From: Granulicatella sp041433555
GTDB lineage: Bacteria > Bacillota > Bacilli > Lactobacillales > Aerococcaceae
Length of the DNA: 64,000 nt
Assembly: GCF_041433555.1 (NCBI RefSeq)
Contig: NZ_JAPWBR010000003.1
Coordinates: 51,006 to 115,005, forward strand
Direction of reading: 5' to 3'
Positions 53,235 through 62,050 of this stretch are shown piece after piece. The notes under the pieces are model-generated. The model was not told the origin of the DNA, did not search any database, and worked only from the letters and a program-made list of their open reading frames with translations. Position 1 is the stretch's first letter; each line of letters opens with the position of its first letter. The position numbers were made by a program, and so were the translations under genes.

Positions 53235-54182
53235 TTACACGGCAATCGGTGCTTTAATCGTTGGATGCGGATTATATCCTTCTACAATTACATCATCAAC
53301 ATCGATATCAAACATTGATTTTTCAGGATGTTTTAATACGAGTGTTGGCAATTCTCTTTCTTCACGCGCTAATTGCGTTTCTACTTGTTCCATATGGTTT
53401 AAGTAAATATGCGCATCGCCTAATGTATGAACGAATTCACCAACTTCTAAGCCTACTTCATTTGCGATTAAATGTGTTAATAAAGCGTAACTTGCAATAT
53501 TGAACGGCACTCCTAGGAACACATCCGCACTACGTTGGTATAATTGGCAGCTTAATTTACCATCAGCCACATAGAATTGGAACATTGTGTGGCATGGAGG
53601 AAGCGCCATGCTAGGCACATCTTCTGGATTCCATGCTGAAACAATCATACGACGTGAATCTGGAGAATTCTTCAATAAGTTGAGTAAGTCTGCGATTTGG
53701 TCAATCGTTTCCCCTTTTGTTGTTTTCCAGTGACGCCATTGGGAACCATAAATATTTCCAAGTTCACCGAATTCAACCGCAAAAGCATCATCCGTTAAGA
53801 TTTTCTCACAGAAGTCTTTCTTCACTTCTTGGTATACTTCGTTGAACGCTTCGTCTTCTAAGCAACGACGTCCAAAGTCTGTCATATCAGGACCAGTATA
53901 TTTTGGAGAAGAAACATAACGCTCAAACGCCCATTCGTCCCAGATGTGGTTGTTGTGTTCTAATAAGTATTTGATATTCGTATCGCCGTGCAAGAACCAT
54001 AACAATTCGCTCTTAATTAAACCGAACGCCACACGTTTTGTTGTCAACAGTGGAAATCCCTTTTGTAAGTCAAAACGCATTTGGTATCCGAACACACTCT
54101 TTGTACCCGTACCAGTACGGTCAGTTTTTGTTGTTCCTTCTTCTAAAATCTTTCTTAGTAAGTCTTTATATTGTTTCGTCAT
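53235..54182 (-). CDS. thyA: Thymidylate synthase
   Basis: This 315-residue ThyA has the active Cys in ALPPCHTMFQFYVADG, YQRSADVFLGVPFNIASYALL, and the dUMP-binding RRMIVSAWNP. It has the insertion typical of Lactobacillales enzymes (about residues 85-140). The frame extends to 54230, but the ATG at 54182 (MTKQYKDLLRKIL) follows AAAGGAACA and fits the family. It makes dTMP with methylene-THF. Confidence 0.96.
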   Translation of the reverse strand: MTKQYKDLLRKILEEGTTKTDRTGTGTKSVFGYQMRFDLQKGFPLLTTKRVAFGLIKSELLWFLHGDTNIKYLLEHNNHIWDEWAFERYVSSPKYTGPDMTDFGRRCLEDEAFNEVYQEVKKDFCEKILTDDAFAVEFGELGNIYGSQWRHWKTTKGETIDQIADLLNLLKNSPDSRRMIVSAWNPEDVPSMALPPCHTMFQFYVADGKLSCQLYQRSADVFLGVPFNIASYALLTHLIANEVGLEVGEFVHTLGDAHIYLNHMEQVETQLAREERELPTLVLKHPEKSMFDIDVDDVIVEGYNPHPTIKAPIAV

Positions 54183-54196
54183 ATCTGTTCCTTTCT

Positions 54197-56086
54197 TTAA
54201 TTCCCTGCTAATTCTGCTAAATATTCCCAACGTTCGTAAGCTGCACTTGCCGCTTCTTCCGTCTTGTCTAGTTCCTCTTGTAATTCTTGAAGTTTAGCAA
54301 AATCTTGTGCATGGACACTCATTTCCTCTTGCAAGAATTCCAGTTTTTCTTCGAGTTCTTGAATGGTTCCTTCAATCGTCTCCCATTCCTTCTTCTCTTG
54401 ATACGTCATCTTCTTAGCCGGAGCAACTTTTGGTGCCTCCACTTTTTGTGCTTCCGCCTTAGGAGCTTCCACTGCAACTTTTGCTAGTGATTTTTCTTGT
54501 TCTAAATACTCACTCATCGAGCCATAGAAGAGTTCAGTTTGTCCATTTCCTCGGATAACAAATAATTGCTCGACCGTCTTATCTAAGAAGTAACGGTCAT
54601 GGGATACAATAAGAACCGCTCCATTAAATGACTCTAAGAAGTCTTCGAGTACGGTTAATGTATCGATATCCAAATCGTTGGTTGGTTCGTCTAATAATAA
54701 CACATTTGGTTTTGTCATTAATAAGCGAAGTAAGTAGAGTCGTCTTCTCTCTCCCCCAGACAAGGTATGGATATACGCTCCATGTAAATGTCTTGGGAAT
54801 AAGAAGGTCTCGAGTAATTCTGAAATCGATGCTACTTCTCCGTTTTCACGTTTAATCTCTTCCGCTTCTTCTCGTAAATATTGGATTAGCTGTTTATCCA
54901 TTGGAATATCTTCATCTTGTTGTTTATAGTACGCGATTCGAACGGTCTCACCGACAACAAATTGGCCACTATCAAATGGAATCTGGCCGGCAATGGCATT
55001 TAAGAAGGTTGATTTTCCAACACCATTCACCCCAGCAATCCCGATACGCGCTTGACTTTGAATAATCCAATCAAGATTCTTCACGATGGATTGCCCATTA
55101 ATCGAAAGACTTACATCTTCCATTTGGAAGACACGTTTTCCGATACGCGCTTGGTCGAATTCCATCACTAGCTTGTCGTTTGAAGTCGTCTGCTTCACTT
55201 CTTTTTCTAAGGCTTCAAAACGATGAATTCGAGCCTGTTGCTTCGTTGAACGAGCCTGTGCTCCTTGACGCATCCATTCTAGTTCACTTAAATATAATCT
55301 TTTTTGTTTCTGACTCATGCGTGCCGCGATTTGTTCTCTTTGGCTTCGTTGTTCTAGATACGATTCATAATTTCCTTCGTAAGCTTCGATTCGTCCATTC
55401 ACTAGTTCAAACATATGCGTTACCGCACGTTCTAAGAAGTAACGGTCGTGAGTCACGAGCATCATCGCACCTTTGTAATTGGCTAAATACCCTTCTAACC
55501 ATTCGATGGCTTCTAAGTCTAAGTGGTTCGTTGGTTCATCGAGCAATAGTAAATCCGGTTCTTCCATCAATACTTTTGCAAGTCCCACACGTTTCTTCTG
55601 ACCACCAGAGAGTGTGCCCACTTCTTTCTGGATATCCGTTAGTCCCATCTTTTGAAGAATGGTCTTAATTTGAACTTCCACTTGCCATCCATCGATTTCA
55701 TTCATCTTTTGCTCTAAGACGCTGTATCGTTTTGTGAGGCTTTCTGAAGTCGGATTTTCACGTAATTGTTCCACCACTTCTTCAAAGTCATGAACGACTT
55801 TTAATGTTGGATGGTCTCCTTTATATAAGGCCTCAAAAATTGTATCTTCGTCATCTAATTCTGGTTGCTGCGATAAGTATCCAATTCTGTAATCGTTAGA
55901 CGTTGTGATGTCACCTGATTCGGCAAAATCAACCCCTGCTAGAATGGATAATAATGTACTCTTACCAGTCCCATTTTGACCGATTAACCCCACGTGTTCT
56001 CCTTCATTAATAATAAAGGACACGTCTTCTAATAATGATTTCGCACCATAAGATTTTTTCAAATGATCGACTCTAAAATCTTTCAT
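54197..56086 (-). CDS. ABC-F family ATPase (Uup/YfmR-like)
   Basis: This 629-residue soluble protein has two ATPase domains joined by a linker. Domain 1: GQNGTGKSTLLS, LSGGQKKRVGLAK, LLLLDEPTNHLDLEA. Domain 2: GVNGVGKSTFLN, LSGGERRRLYLLR, VLLLDEPTNDLDIDT. A C-terminal coiled coil (EELEEKLEFLQEEM-type, about residues 560-625) marks the Uup/YfmR subgroup. No membrane segments exist, so it is no transporter; ABC-F proteins act on ribosomes. The start at 56086 follows AAAGGAG. Resistance activity is not implied by sequence. Confidence 0.92.
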   Translation of the reverse strand: MKDFRVDHLKKSYGAKSLLEDVSFIINEGEHVGLIGQNGTGKSTLLSILAGVDFAESGDITTSNDYRIGYLSQQPELDDEDTIFEALYKGDHPTLKVVHDFEEVVEQLRENPTSESLTKRYSVLEQKMNEIDGWQVEVQIKTILQKMGLTDIQKEVGTLSGGQKKRVGLAKVLMEEPDLLLLDEPTNHLDLEAIEWLEGYLANYKGAMMLVTHDRYFLERAVTHMFELVNGRIEAYEGNYESYLEQRSQREQIAARMSQKQKRLYLSELEWMRQGAQARSTKQQARIHRFEALEKEVKQTTSNDKLVMEFDQARIGKRVFQMEDVSLSINGQSIVKNLDWIIQSQARIGIAGVNGVGKSTFLNAIAGQIPFDSGQFVVGETVRIAYYKQQDEDIPMDKQLIQYLREEAEEIKRENGEVASISELLETFLFPRHLHGAYIHTLSGGERRRLYLLRLLMTKPNVLLLDEPTNDLDIDTLTVLEDFLESFNGAVLIVSHDRYFLDKTVEQLFVIRGNGQTELFYGSMSEYLEQEKSLAKVAVEAPKAEAQKVEAPKVAPAKKMTYQEKKEWETIEGTIQELEEKLEFLQEEMSVHAQDFAKLQELQEELDKTEEAASAAYERWEYLAELAGN

Positions 56087-56106
56087 GCAAACTCCTTTCA
56101 AGTCTC

Positions 56107-57774
56107 TTAATATAACCCTTGAATTTTCCCATTGTCATCAACACTAATTCCAAGTGCTGCTGGAACTTTAGGAAGTCCCGGCATCGTTAAAACTGTTCCC
56201 GTTAATGCGACAATAAATCCAGCACCTAGTTTTGGAATCAATGAACGAATCGTGATTTCAAAGTTTTCTGGACGCCCTTTTAACTTGGCGTTGTCTGAGA
56301 ATGAATACGGTGTTTTTGCAATGCATACATTTAAATGATTCCATCCAGCCTCTTCAATCTCTTTCAATTGTTCTAATGCTTCAGGTGTATAGTTCACCTT
56401 CATGGCTCCATAAATATTCTTAGCGACTGCATCGATTTTTTCTTGAATCGGTTGAGTCTCTTTATAAGTTGGATGAAAAGCAGCTTTGCCACTTTCACAG
56501 AGTTCAACAACTTTCTGTGCTAATTCAATACCGCCCTTGGAACCTTTTTCCCATACCGCAGTCATGATACAAGGAACTCCAAACTCCTGACAAAGCGATG
56601 CAAAGAGTTCTTGTTCTGCTTTTGTATCTGATACAAATTCATTCAGCGCTACCACTACAGGTAAACCATACTGTTGAACATTCTCAATATGTTTCGCTAC
56701 GTTCTTAAATCCTTCGCGAACCGCCTCAAGCGATTCTCCTAGTGCTAATTCTTCAAGAGATAATCCGCCATGCATCTTCGTTGAACGAATGGTTGCTACC
56801 ACTACGACTGCATCTGGACTCTTTCCAAGAACCGGCACCTTAATATCCAGAAACTTCTGAGCACCTAGGTCGGCCCCAAAACCTGCTTCTGTGACCGTAT
56901 AATCTGCCAAAGTTAAGGCCATTTTCGTAGCGATAACACTATTACATCCATGTGCAATATTGGCAAATGGTCCGCCATGAACAATGGCTGGCGTTTCTTC
57001 TAAAGTTTGAACAAGGTTTGGCTTCACGGCTTCTTTCATAAGGGCCGTAATAGCTCCTTCAACTTGTAAATCAGCTACTGTCACTGGTTTCCCATTCACA
57101 TCAAACGCCACTAAAATTTGCGATACACGACGTTGCAAGTCTTTTAAGTCACTCGCTAAACAAAGCACCGCCATCATTTCGGTTGCAACCGTAATATCAA
57201 AACCGTCCTTGCGAGGCACCCCATTTATCGGACCACCAAGTCCAATTTCAATTTGGCGTAACGAACGGTCATTCAAATCGAGCGCTCGTTTCCACAAAAT
57301 GCGGCTTGTATCGATTTGTAGCTCATTTCCTTGGTGAATGTGATTGTCAATGATTGCAGACAATAGATTTGTCGCCGTCGTTAAGGCGTGCATGTCCCCT
57401 GTGAAATGCAAGTTGATTTCTTCCATCGGAACGACTTGCGCATATCCTCCACCTGTTGCTCCACCTTTAAGTCCAAGAGTCGGTCCTAGAGATGGTTCAC
57501 GCAGCGCAATCGCTGTTTTCTTTCCAATAGCCGTTAGTGCGTCTCCTAACCCCACTGTTACCGTAGACTTACCTTCACCAGCAGGAGTCGGGTTCATCGA
57601 TGTGACTAAAATGAGTTTCCCAAAATTCTCTGGGTTATGAATGTCATTCTTATCAATCTTTGCCTTGTATTTTCCATAAGGCTCTACTTCTTCAGGAGTT
57701 AAATTGAGTTTCTCGGCAATCACCGAAATAGGTTGCATTTGGTTTTCTTGTGCAATTTCAATATCTGTTTTCAT
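56107..57774 (-). CDS. fhs: Formate-tetrahydrofolate ligase
   Basis: This 555-residue enzyme makes 10-formyl-THF from formate, ATP and THF. Motifs: MNPTPAGEGKSTVTVGLGDAL (P-loop, given here in family form), REPSLGPTLGLKGGATGGGYAQV and EAGFGADLGAQKF. The frame runs to 57858, but only the ATG at 57774 (MKTDIEIAQENQMQPI) with GCGAGGTGA upstream fits. It leads the fhs, ABC-F, thyA, dfrA, ung operon. Confidence 0.96.
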   Translation of the reverse strand: MKTDIEIAQENQMQPISVIAEKLNLTPEEVEPYGKYKAKIDKNDIHNPENFGKLILVTSMNPTPAGEGKSTVTVGLGDALTAIGKKTAIALREPSLGPTLGLKGGATGGGYAQVVPMEEINLHFTGDMHALTTATNLLSAIIDNHIHQGNELQIDTSRILWKRALDLNDRSLRQIEIGLGGPINGVPRKDGFDITVATEMMAVLCLASDLKDLQRRVSQILVAFDVNGKPVTVADLQVEGAITALMKEAVKPNLVQTLEETPAIVHGGPFANIAHGCNSVIATKMALTLADYTVTEAGFGADLGAQKFLDIKVPVLGKSPDAVVVVATIRSTKMHGGLSLEELALGESLEAVREGFKNVAKHIENVQQYGLPVVVALNEFVSDTKAEQELFASLCQEFGVPCIMTAVWEKGSKGGIELAQKVVELCESGKAAFHPTYKETQPIQEKIDAVAKNIYGAMKVNYTPEALEQLKEIEEAGWNHLNVCIAKTPYSFSDNAKLKGRPENFEITIRSLIPKLGAGFIVALTGTVLTMPGLPKVPAALGISVDDNGKIQGLY

Positions 57775-57805
57775 GACGTCACCTCGCTTCATGCATATTC
57801 GTTTT

Positions 57806-57814
57806 ATTATACCA
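57806..57814 (-). promoter_or_regulatory. Extended -10 promoter of the fhs operon
   Basis: Minus strand TGGTATAAT, about 31 bases upstream of the fhs start. No good -35 is seen, as is common for extended -10 promoters. Confidence 0.6.
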
Positions 57815-57832
57815 TAATTTAACGCAAAAAAA

Positions 57833-57860
57833 GAATGAGGATGCAACATCATCCTCATTC
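57833..57860 (-). terminator. Terminator of the GbpC-like surface protein gene
   Basis: Minus strand GAATGAGGATG pairs with CATCCTCATTC and is followed by seven T. The stop codon of the gene overlaps the first bases of the hairpin. Confidence 0.92.
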
Positions 57861-59850
57861 ATCTCTTATTATTATAATCTTCTTTTTTCTTGAATCCTAA
57901 CACACCAAAACCGCTAAGTAAGAATGCAGCTGCTGTACCTAATAGTGAGTCCGCTGTCCCTGTATTTGGAAGTTGTGGTGCTGGAGTTGCCGGAACTTCC
58001 GGTGTCACAGGTACTTCTGGAGTTGCCGGAACTTCCGGTGTCACAGGTACTTCTGGAGTTGCCGGAACTTCCGGTGTCACAGGTACTTCTGGAGTTGTTG
58101 GAACTTCTGGAGTTTCTGGTGTGACTGGTTTATAAATATAAGTTACGACAATTGTTCCTTCGATGACTTTACCAGTTTCTTCACCTTCATGACGAACAAG
58201 TTGATATGTCACGCCATCTTTCACAATCGTTCCTGGATTTTCTCCTTCTTCATTCGTGTTATATTCCGTATCGACAAGAGATGCAGGAGTATCTTCACGA
58301 TCTTCTTTCAGGGTATTTCCCTCTTCATCTTGATACTTCACGATAACATTTCCGTATGTCAATGTTTCTAACTCTTCTGGAGTCGTAGGCTCTACAGGAA
58401 GTGCTGAAATAATCGCATATTTATTTACCGTTACACTTGGAGCTTCTGGTTCAGTTGGCTCACTTGGTTTCACTGGTTCTTCCCCTGGTGGTTGAGGAAA
58501 CGCAATATTCGTATTAATCGCAAACCAATAAACTGTATTAAGCCCTACTGAGTTTCCTTGTACTGAGAACGTGTAGTGATTATCGTACAGACGAAGCGCT
58601 CCACTTCCCCAATAGAAGTTTGGTGCTGTTTCATCGTCCCAACCTTTTACATTACCCATGTCATTCCCGTTGAATTTTGAGCCATGTTCTAAGTATTGGT
58701 TGTCGTTCACTGAATAGATTTCACCATTTTGTTCACTTACAGAAGAACCTGGAATTGGAATAAATTTGTTGCTTCCAACACTCATTTTTTCAATATGCTT
58801 TGTATCATCCCAAGCCCATTTTGTTTCACCGTTTTCTGTATAACGAATGCCGTTGTAGTGGTTCAAACTGTTTACAGCAATAATTGAATTTCCATCGTAG
58901 ACTGCTTGGACTTCATTTCCGTCAGCATAATAGTAATGATCCACAACATTAATCGTTAATGGGTTAGCTGAATCCGTGCTATCTCCCACTACAATCGTTT
59001 TAGCTGGATCACGATACACATTCGCAATGATTTTTCCTGAATTACCAGGCGCACTTGTAACTGTAAATTCACGGACGATTTTAGCGATGGCTGTGTCTTT
59101 AAAGCGTGAATTGGATAGATTTGTGCTTGTCACAGTCATAGTTTTACCGACCTCGAGCGCCACCCAAGCGTCATCTGTATCTGAATACGGATTCGTTGTT
59201 GTCAAATACTCGTCTTTTACTTTGTCTCCATCAAATCGAGCTAAGTAGTCTGATTGGTTTAAGGCATCCACCCCTGCTTGTGTGAGATAGTTGACATCTC
59301 CACTCACAACCGTATGCGCATCTGGTTCAGTCTTTAACGCTAATTCTTGTAATGTATTAATGACCCCCGCATCTGTACCGTTCGCAATTTGCTTTTGGTA
59401 TTCTTCGTATGCGGCTTTCTTTTCGTCGTATTGAGCTTTTTTAATATTATATTCTTTTAAATCTTCGTCGTATTGCTTCTTCTCTTCGGCGTATTTTGCT
59501 TTATCTTCTTTATATTTATTAGTGACTTGTTCAATCTCAGCTGCTTTTTCGTCTTGAGCTGCTTTGACTTGTTCTTCATTTAAATTCGTAATCGTTTCTG
59601 AACTTTCATTAACGGTTACACCTTCTGCTTTTGCATTGTCGATGGCTGTCTTCAACGCATCTGAATTCTCAATAGCTTTCGTTGTTGTCGCGAGAGTTTC
59701 CTCTGCAGCAACCACTTCATCAGCCGAAACCGTATCTGCAGTGAAAACACTGCTTACAAATAAGAACACACTAGCTGTTGCCACAAAGCCACATAACCCA
59801 AATGCTTTTGATTTTTTATACCCAACTGTTGTCGATTGATGTTTAAACAT
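57859..59850 (-). CDS. LPxTG surface protein with GbpC/antigen I/II-like and MucBP-like domains
   Basis: This 663-residue wall protein has a long signal peptide (KKSKAFGLCGFVATASVFLF) ending near SADEVV. An alpha-helical Lys/Glu/Tyr-rich region (about residues 65-150) is followed by a GbpC/Spa-like beta domain (about 165-460; YADGNEVQAVYDGNSIIAVN). Next is a MucBP-like module (VIVKYQDEEGNTLKEDREDT; TIVVTYIYKPV), then repeats of VPATPEVPVTPE, LPNTG, a hydrophobic span and a basic tail. Relatives bind salivary glycoprotein or glucan, so an oral surface adhesin is likely. Confidence 0.87.
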   Translation of the reverse strand: MFKHQSTTVGYKKSKAFGLCGFVATASVFLFVSSVFTADTVSADEVVAAEETLATTTKAIENSDALKTAIDNAKAEGVTVNESSETITNLNEEQVKAAQDEKAAEIEQVTNKYKEDKAKYAEEKKQYDEDLKEYNIKKAQYDEKKAAYEEYQKQIANGTDAGVINTLQELALKTEPDAHTVVSGDVNYLTQAGVDALNQSDYLARFDGDKVKDEYLTTTNPYSDTDDAWVALEVGKTMTVTSTNLSNSRFKDTAIAKIVREFTVTSAPGNSGKIIANVYRDPAKTIVVGDSTDSANPLTINVVDHYYYADGNEVQAVYDGNSIIAVNSLNHYNGIRYTENGETKWAWDDTKHIEKMSVGSNKFIPIPGSSVSEQNGEIYSVNDNQYLEHGSKFNGNDMGNVKGWDDETAPNFYWGSGALRLYDNHYTFSVQGNSVGLNTVYWFAINTNIAFPQPPGEEPVKPSEPTEPEAPSVTVNKYAIISALPVEPTTPEELETLTYGNVIVKYQDEEGNTLKEDREDTPASLVDTEYNTNEEGENPGTIVKDGVTYQLVRHEGEETGKVIEGTIVVTYIYKPVTPETPEVPTTPEVPVTPEVPATPEVPVTPEVPATPEVPVTPEVPATPAPQLPNTGTADSLLGTAAAFLLSGFGVLGFKKKEDYNNKR
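57985..58122 (-). repeat. 36-base tandem repeat encoding a Pro/Glu/Val/Thr stalk
   Basis: About three and a half near-perfect 36-base units encode TPEVPATPEVPV. The DNA copies are almost identical, so length variation between strains is likely. Confidence 0.85.
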
Positions 59851-59882
59851 AAATTTTCCCCTTTAATGAAATAATTGACTTA

Positions 59883-59911
59883 ATCATACACCTGAAACAA
59901 TTTATTTTCAA
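59883..59911 (-). promoter_or_regulatory. Promoter of the GbpC-like surface protein gene
   Basis: Minus strand TTGAAA, exactly 17 bases, then TATGAT, 33 bases upstream of the start with AAAGGGG as ribosome binding site. Confidence 0.75.
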
Positions 59912-59985
59912 CTCTTTTTCATTTGTTTTCCTTAGTTTTCACAAAATCTTCTTAAGTCACCTTAAGCCTCTCTACCACAACAAAA

Positions 59986-60012
59986 AAGCCGTATGGCATT
60001 GCCATACGACTT
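59986..60012 (-). terminator. Terminator of the SdrG-like adhesin gene
   Basis: Minus strand AAGTCGTATGGCA pairs with TGCCATACGGCTT and is followed by TTTTTTG. Confidence 0.92.
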
Positions 60013-60024
60013 TAATCATTTAAA

Positions 60025-61902
60025 TTATTTTTTCTTTTTAGAAACAGCTAAACCAAGACCAGCAAATAATGTTGCTAAACCAGTTGTGATCGCAGTTGTT
60101 GCAACCCCAGTATTTGGTAATTCTTTTTGTTTTGGTTCTTCTGGAGTAGTAGTAGTTGTTGTTACTTCAGCAGTTTCTTCTGTTGTTTCTTCAGTTGTAG
60201 TTGTTGTTGTTGTTACTTCAGTAGTTTCTTCTGTTGTTTCTTCAGTTGTAGTAGTTGTTGTTGTTACTTCAGTAGTTTCTTCTGTTGTTTCTTCAGTTGT
60301 AGTTGTTGTTGTTGTTACTTCAGTAGTTTCTTCTGTTGTTTCTTCAGTTGTAGTAGTAGTTGTTGTTACTTCAGTAGTTTCTTCTGTTGTTTCTTCAGTT
60401 GTAGTAGTAGTTGTTGTTACTTCAGTAGTTTCTTCTGTTGTTTCTTCAGTTGTTGTTGGTTGAGAAATCTTTCTATACCAGTGGATACGATTTCCTTCAC
60501 GGTCTTTTTCTGTACTTACAAATTCATATCCATCGATAGTTGCTGGATCTTTCCAACCTTTGTCTGTTGCTTTAATTGATTCTTGTGTATCGATATCCTT
60601 ATAATCTGTCACAAGTGAATCCAATACTAATTGTGCACTAGTAGAGTCACTAATAATACGATAGATATAGATTCCTTTAGAATCTTTACCGTCAATAGTA
60701 GCTGTAGCCACTGTTGAGACATCATACTGCATTTTTTCGATATCAATTTTAGATTTGTCGATGATATTAATTCGGTTTTTCCCTACACCAAAGAATACAC
60801 CTAATTCTTTAGGAACATCTCCTGAAATCATTTCAAGTGTAATTTTCTTTGCACTAACAGAAGTCACTTTGAATTTTGGTTCTACACCTGTTGGGAACAC
60901 ATAAGCACCGTATTGGTTTACGCTGTAATTACTATATACAGGTAAGATGAAATAAGCTTGATGTGTATCGCCAACTTTAATTGCGTCAGCACCACTTGTT
61001 TTCCATTCAATTCCTGAAGCATCGTTGAATTCTAGTTCAACAGTTGAACCAACCTTCATTCCTTCACTTCCACGAACTTGGAATTGTGTAGACGTTTCAT
61101 ATGAGCCATCTGCATTGAACTTAATTGTATTTCCCGAAGGTGTGAAGTGAATAGAGTTTGTTTCAGTTGCAAATTTCTCTACTTTTGGAATATCCACTGT
61201 GCTTGTTACAGAAGAATCTCCCACTTTAATCACTTGATTTAAAGTGTAGTCTTTATTCGCAATAACAGCTCCGTTATAAGCGTTATCTGATTTGATTTGG
61301 AACTGTGCTTGTTTCAACACATCAGGTTTTACCGCTTCAACAGCATTAGTAAATGTAATTTTTAATGTAATACGTGTTGATTCCAATTCAGCTTGCTCCA
61401 TTTGAGCTTTGTTGTTCGAACCTTGACGAGCTTTATTAATGTTTTCGAAGGATACAATTTTAATGGTCCCAATTTTCTTTCCTTCATAAATAACATCTTT
61501 ACCATCTAACGAATTTAACACCGCTACATTTTCCAATGTAATCGTTACGTAGTCGCCTTCTTTCACATCGTCATCTGTTAAAGAAACAGCGATATCTACG
61601 TCTGTATAGTATTCATAGTTCTTAATATCATGGTTTTTAATCGTACCTGTTACTTTTGCATTTACTTCTTTAGCAGCACGCGTTGGAGCCGCAGTTGTTG
61701 CTTCTGTTGTTGCTTCTGTCGTTGCAGTTGTTGATTCTGTTGTAGCCTCTGTTGTTGCTGCAGCAGCTGTAGTCGCTTCTGTAGTCGTTGCATCTTCAGC
61801 AAATACAGATTTATCCGCTTGGAATGCTGTTAACAAAACACCGCATGACGAAATTGCTAACATCAGTTTTCCAATTTTACGAATTGATTGTTCTTTTTTC
61901 AT
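60025..61902 (-). CDS. LPxTG surface adhesin with Thr-rich ends and 16-residue Thr/Glu repeats
   Basis: This 625-residue wall protein has a signal peptide with SIRKIGKLMLAISSCG, a YSIRK-like variant, cleaved near VFAEDA. An Ala/Thr/Glu-rich stretch (about 36-73) precedes a globular region (about 78-480) of beta-rich, SdrG/MSCRAMM-like character. A small MucBP-like segment follows (VTDYKDIDTQESIKATDKGW; NRIHWYRKI). Six repeats of EETTEETTEVTTTTTT then form the stalk, before LPNTG, a hydrophobic span and SKKKK. Ligand unknown. Good promoter (61938-61966) and ribosome binding site. Confidence 0.87.
   Translation of the reverse strand: MKKEQSIRKIGKLMLAISSCGVLLTAFQADKSVFAEDATTTEATTAAAATTEATTESTTATTEATTEATTAAPTRAAKEVNAKVTGTIKNHDIKNYEYYTDVDIAVSLTDDDVKEGDYVTITLENVAVLNSLDGKDVIYEGKKIGTIKIVSFENINKARQGSNNKAQMEQAELESTRITLKITFTNAVEAVKPDVLKQAQFQIKSDNAYNGAVIANKDYTLNQVIKVGDSSVTSTVDIPKVEKFATETNSIHFTPSGNTIKFNADGSYETSTQFQVRGSEGMKVGSTVELEFNDASGIEWKTSGADAIKVGDTHQAYFILPVYSNYSVNQYGAYVFPTGVEPKFKVTSVSAKKITLEMISGDVPKELGVFFGVGKNRINIIDKSKIDIEKMQYDVSTVATATIDGKDSKGIYIYRIISDSTSAQLVLDSLVTDYKDIDTQESIKATDKGWKDPATIDGYEFVSTEKDREGNRIHWYRKISQPTTTEETTEETTEVTTTTTTTEETTEETTEVTTTTTTTEETTEETTEVTTTTTTTEETTEETTEVTTTTTTTEETTEETTEVTTTTTTTEETTEETAEVTTTTTTPEEPKQKELPNTGVATTAITTGLATLFAGLGLAVSKKKK
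60142..60452 (-). repeat. 48-base tandem repeat encoding the Thr/Glu stalk
   Basis: Six 48-base units each encode EETTEETTEVTTTTTT. Two unit versions differ only in synonymous Thr codons (GTAGTTGTTGTT versus GTAGTAGTTGTT on the plus strand). They are partly interspersed, which indicates unequal crossing-over or unit conversion. Confidence 0.88.
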
Positions 61903-61937
61903 CCAATCTTTCCTCCATAAACACTTTAGTTAGAGTC

Positions 61938-61966
61938 ATTTTACTATAACTTTGTAAATTTTTCAA
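61938..61966 (-). promoter_or_regulatory. Promoter of the SdrG-like adhesin gene
   Basis: Minus strand TTGAAA, exactly 17 bases, then TAAAAT, followed by GGAGG nine bases before the ATG at 61902. Confidence 0.78.
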
Positions 61967-62026
61967 CTAAATAATTCACATTTAATTCGAAAACTGTTTT
62001 CATAATTTTCATATGTTTCCAAAAAA

Positions 62027-62050
62027 GAACAGTAGCTTATACTACTGCTC
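62027..62050 (-). terminator. Terminator of the MATE gene
   Basis: Minus strand GAGCAGTAG pairs with CTACTGTTC and is followed by TTTTTT. The stop codon lies inside the hairpin. Confidence 0.9.
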
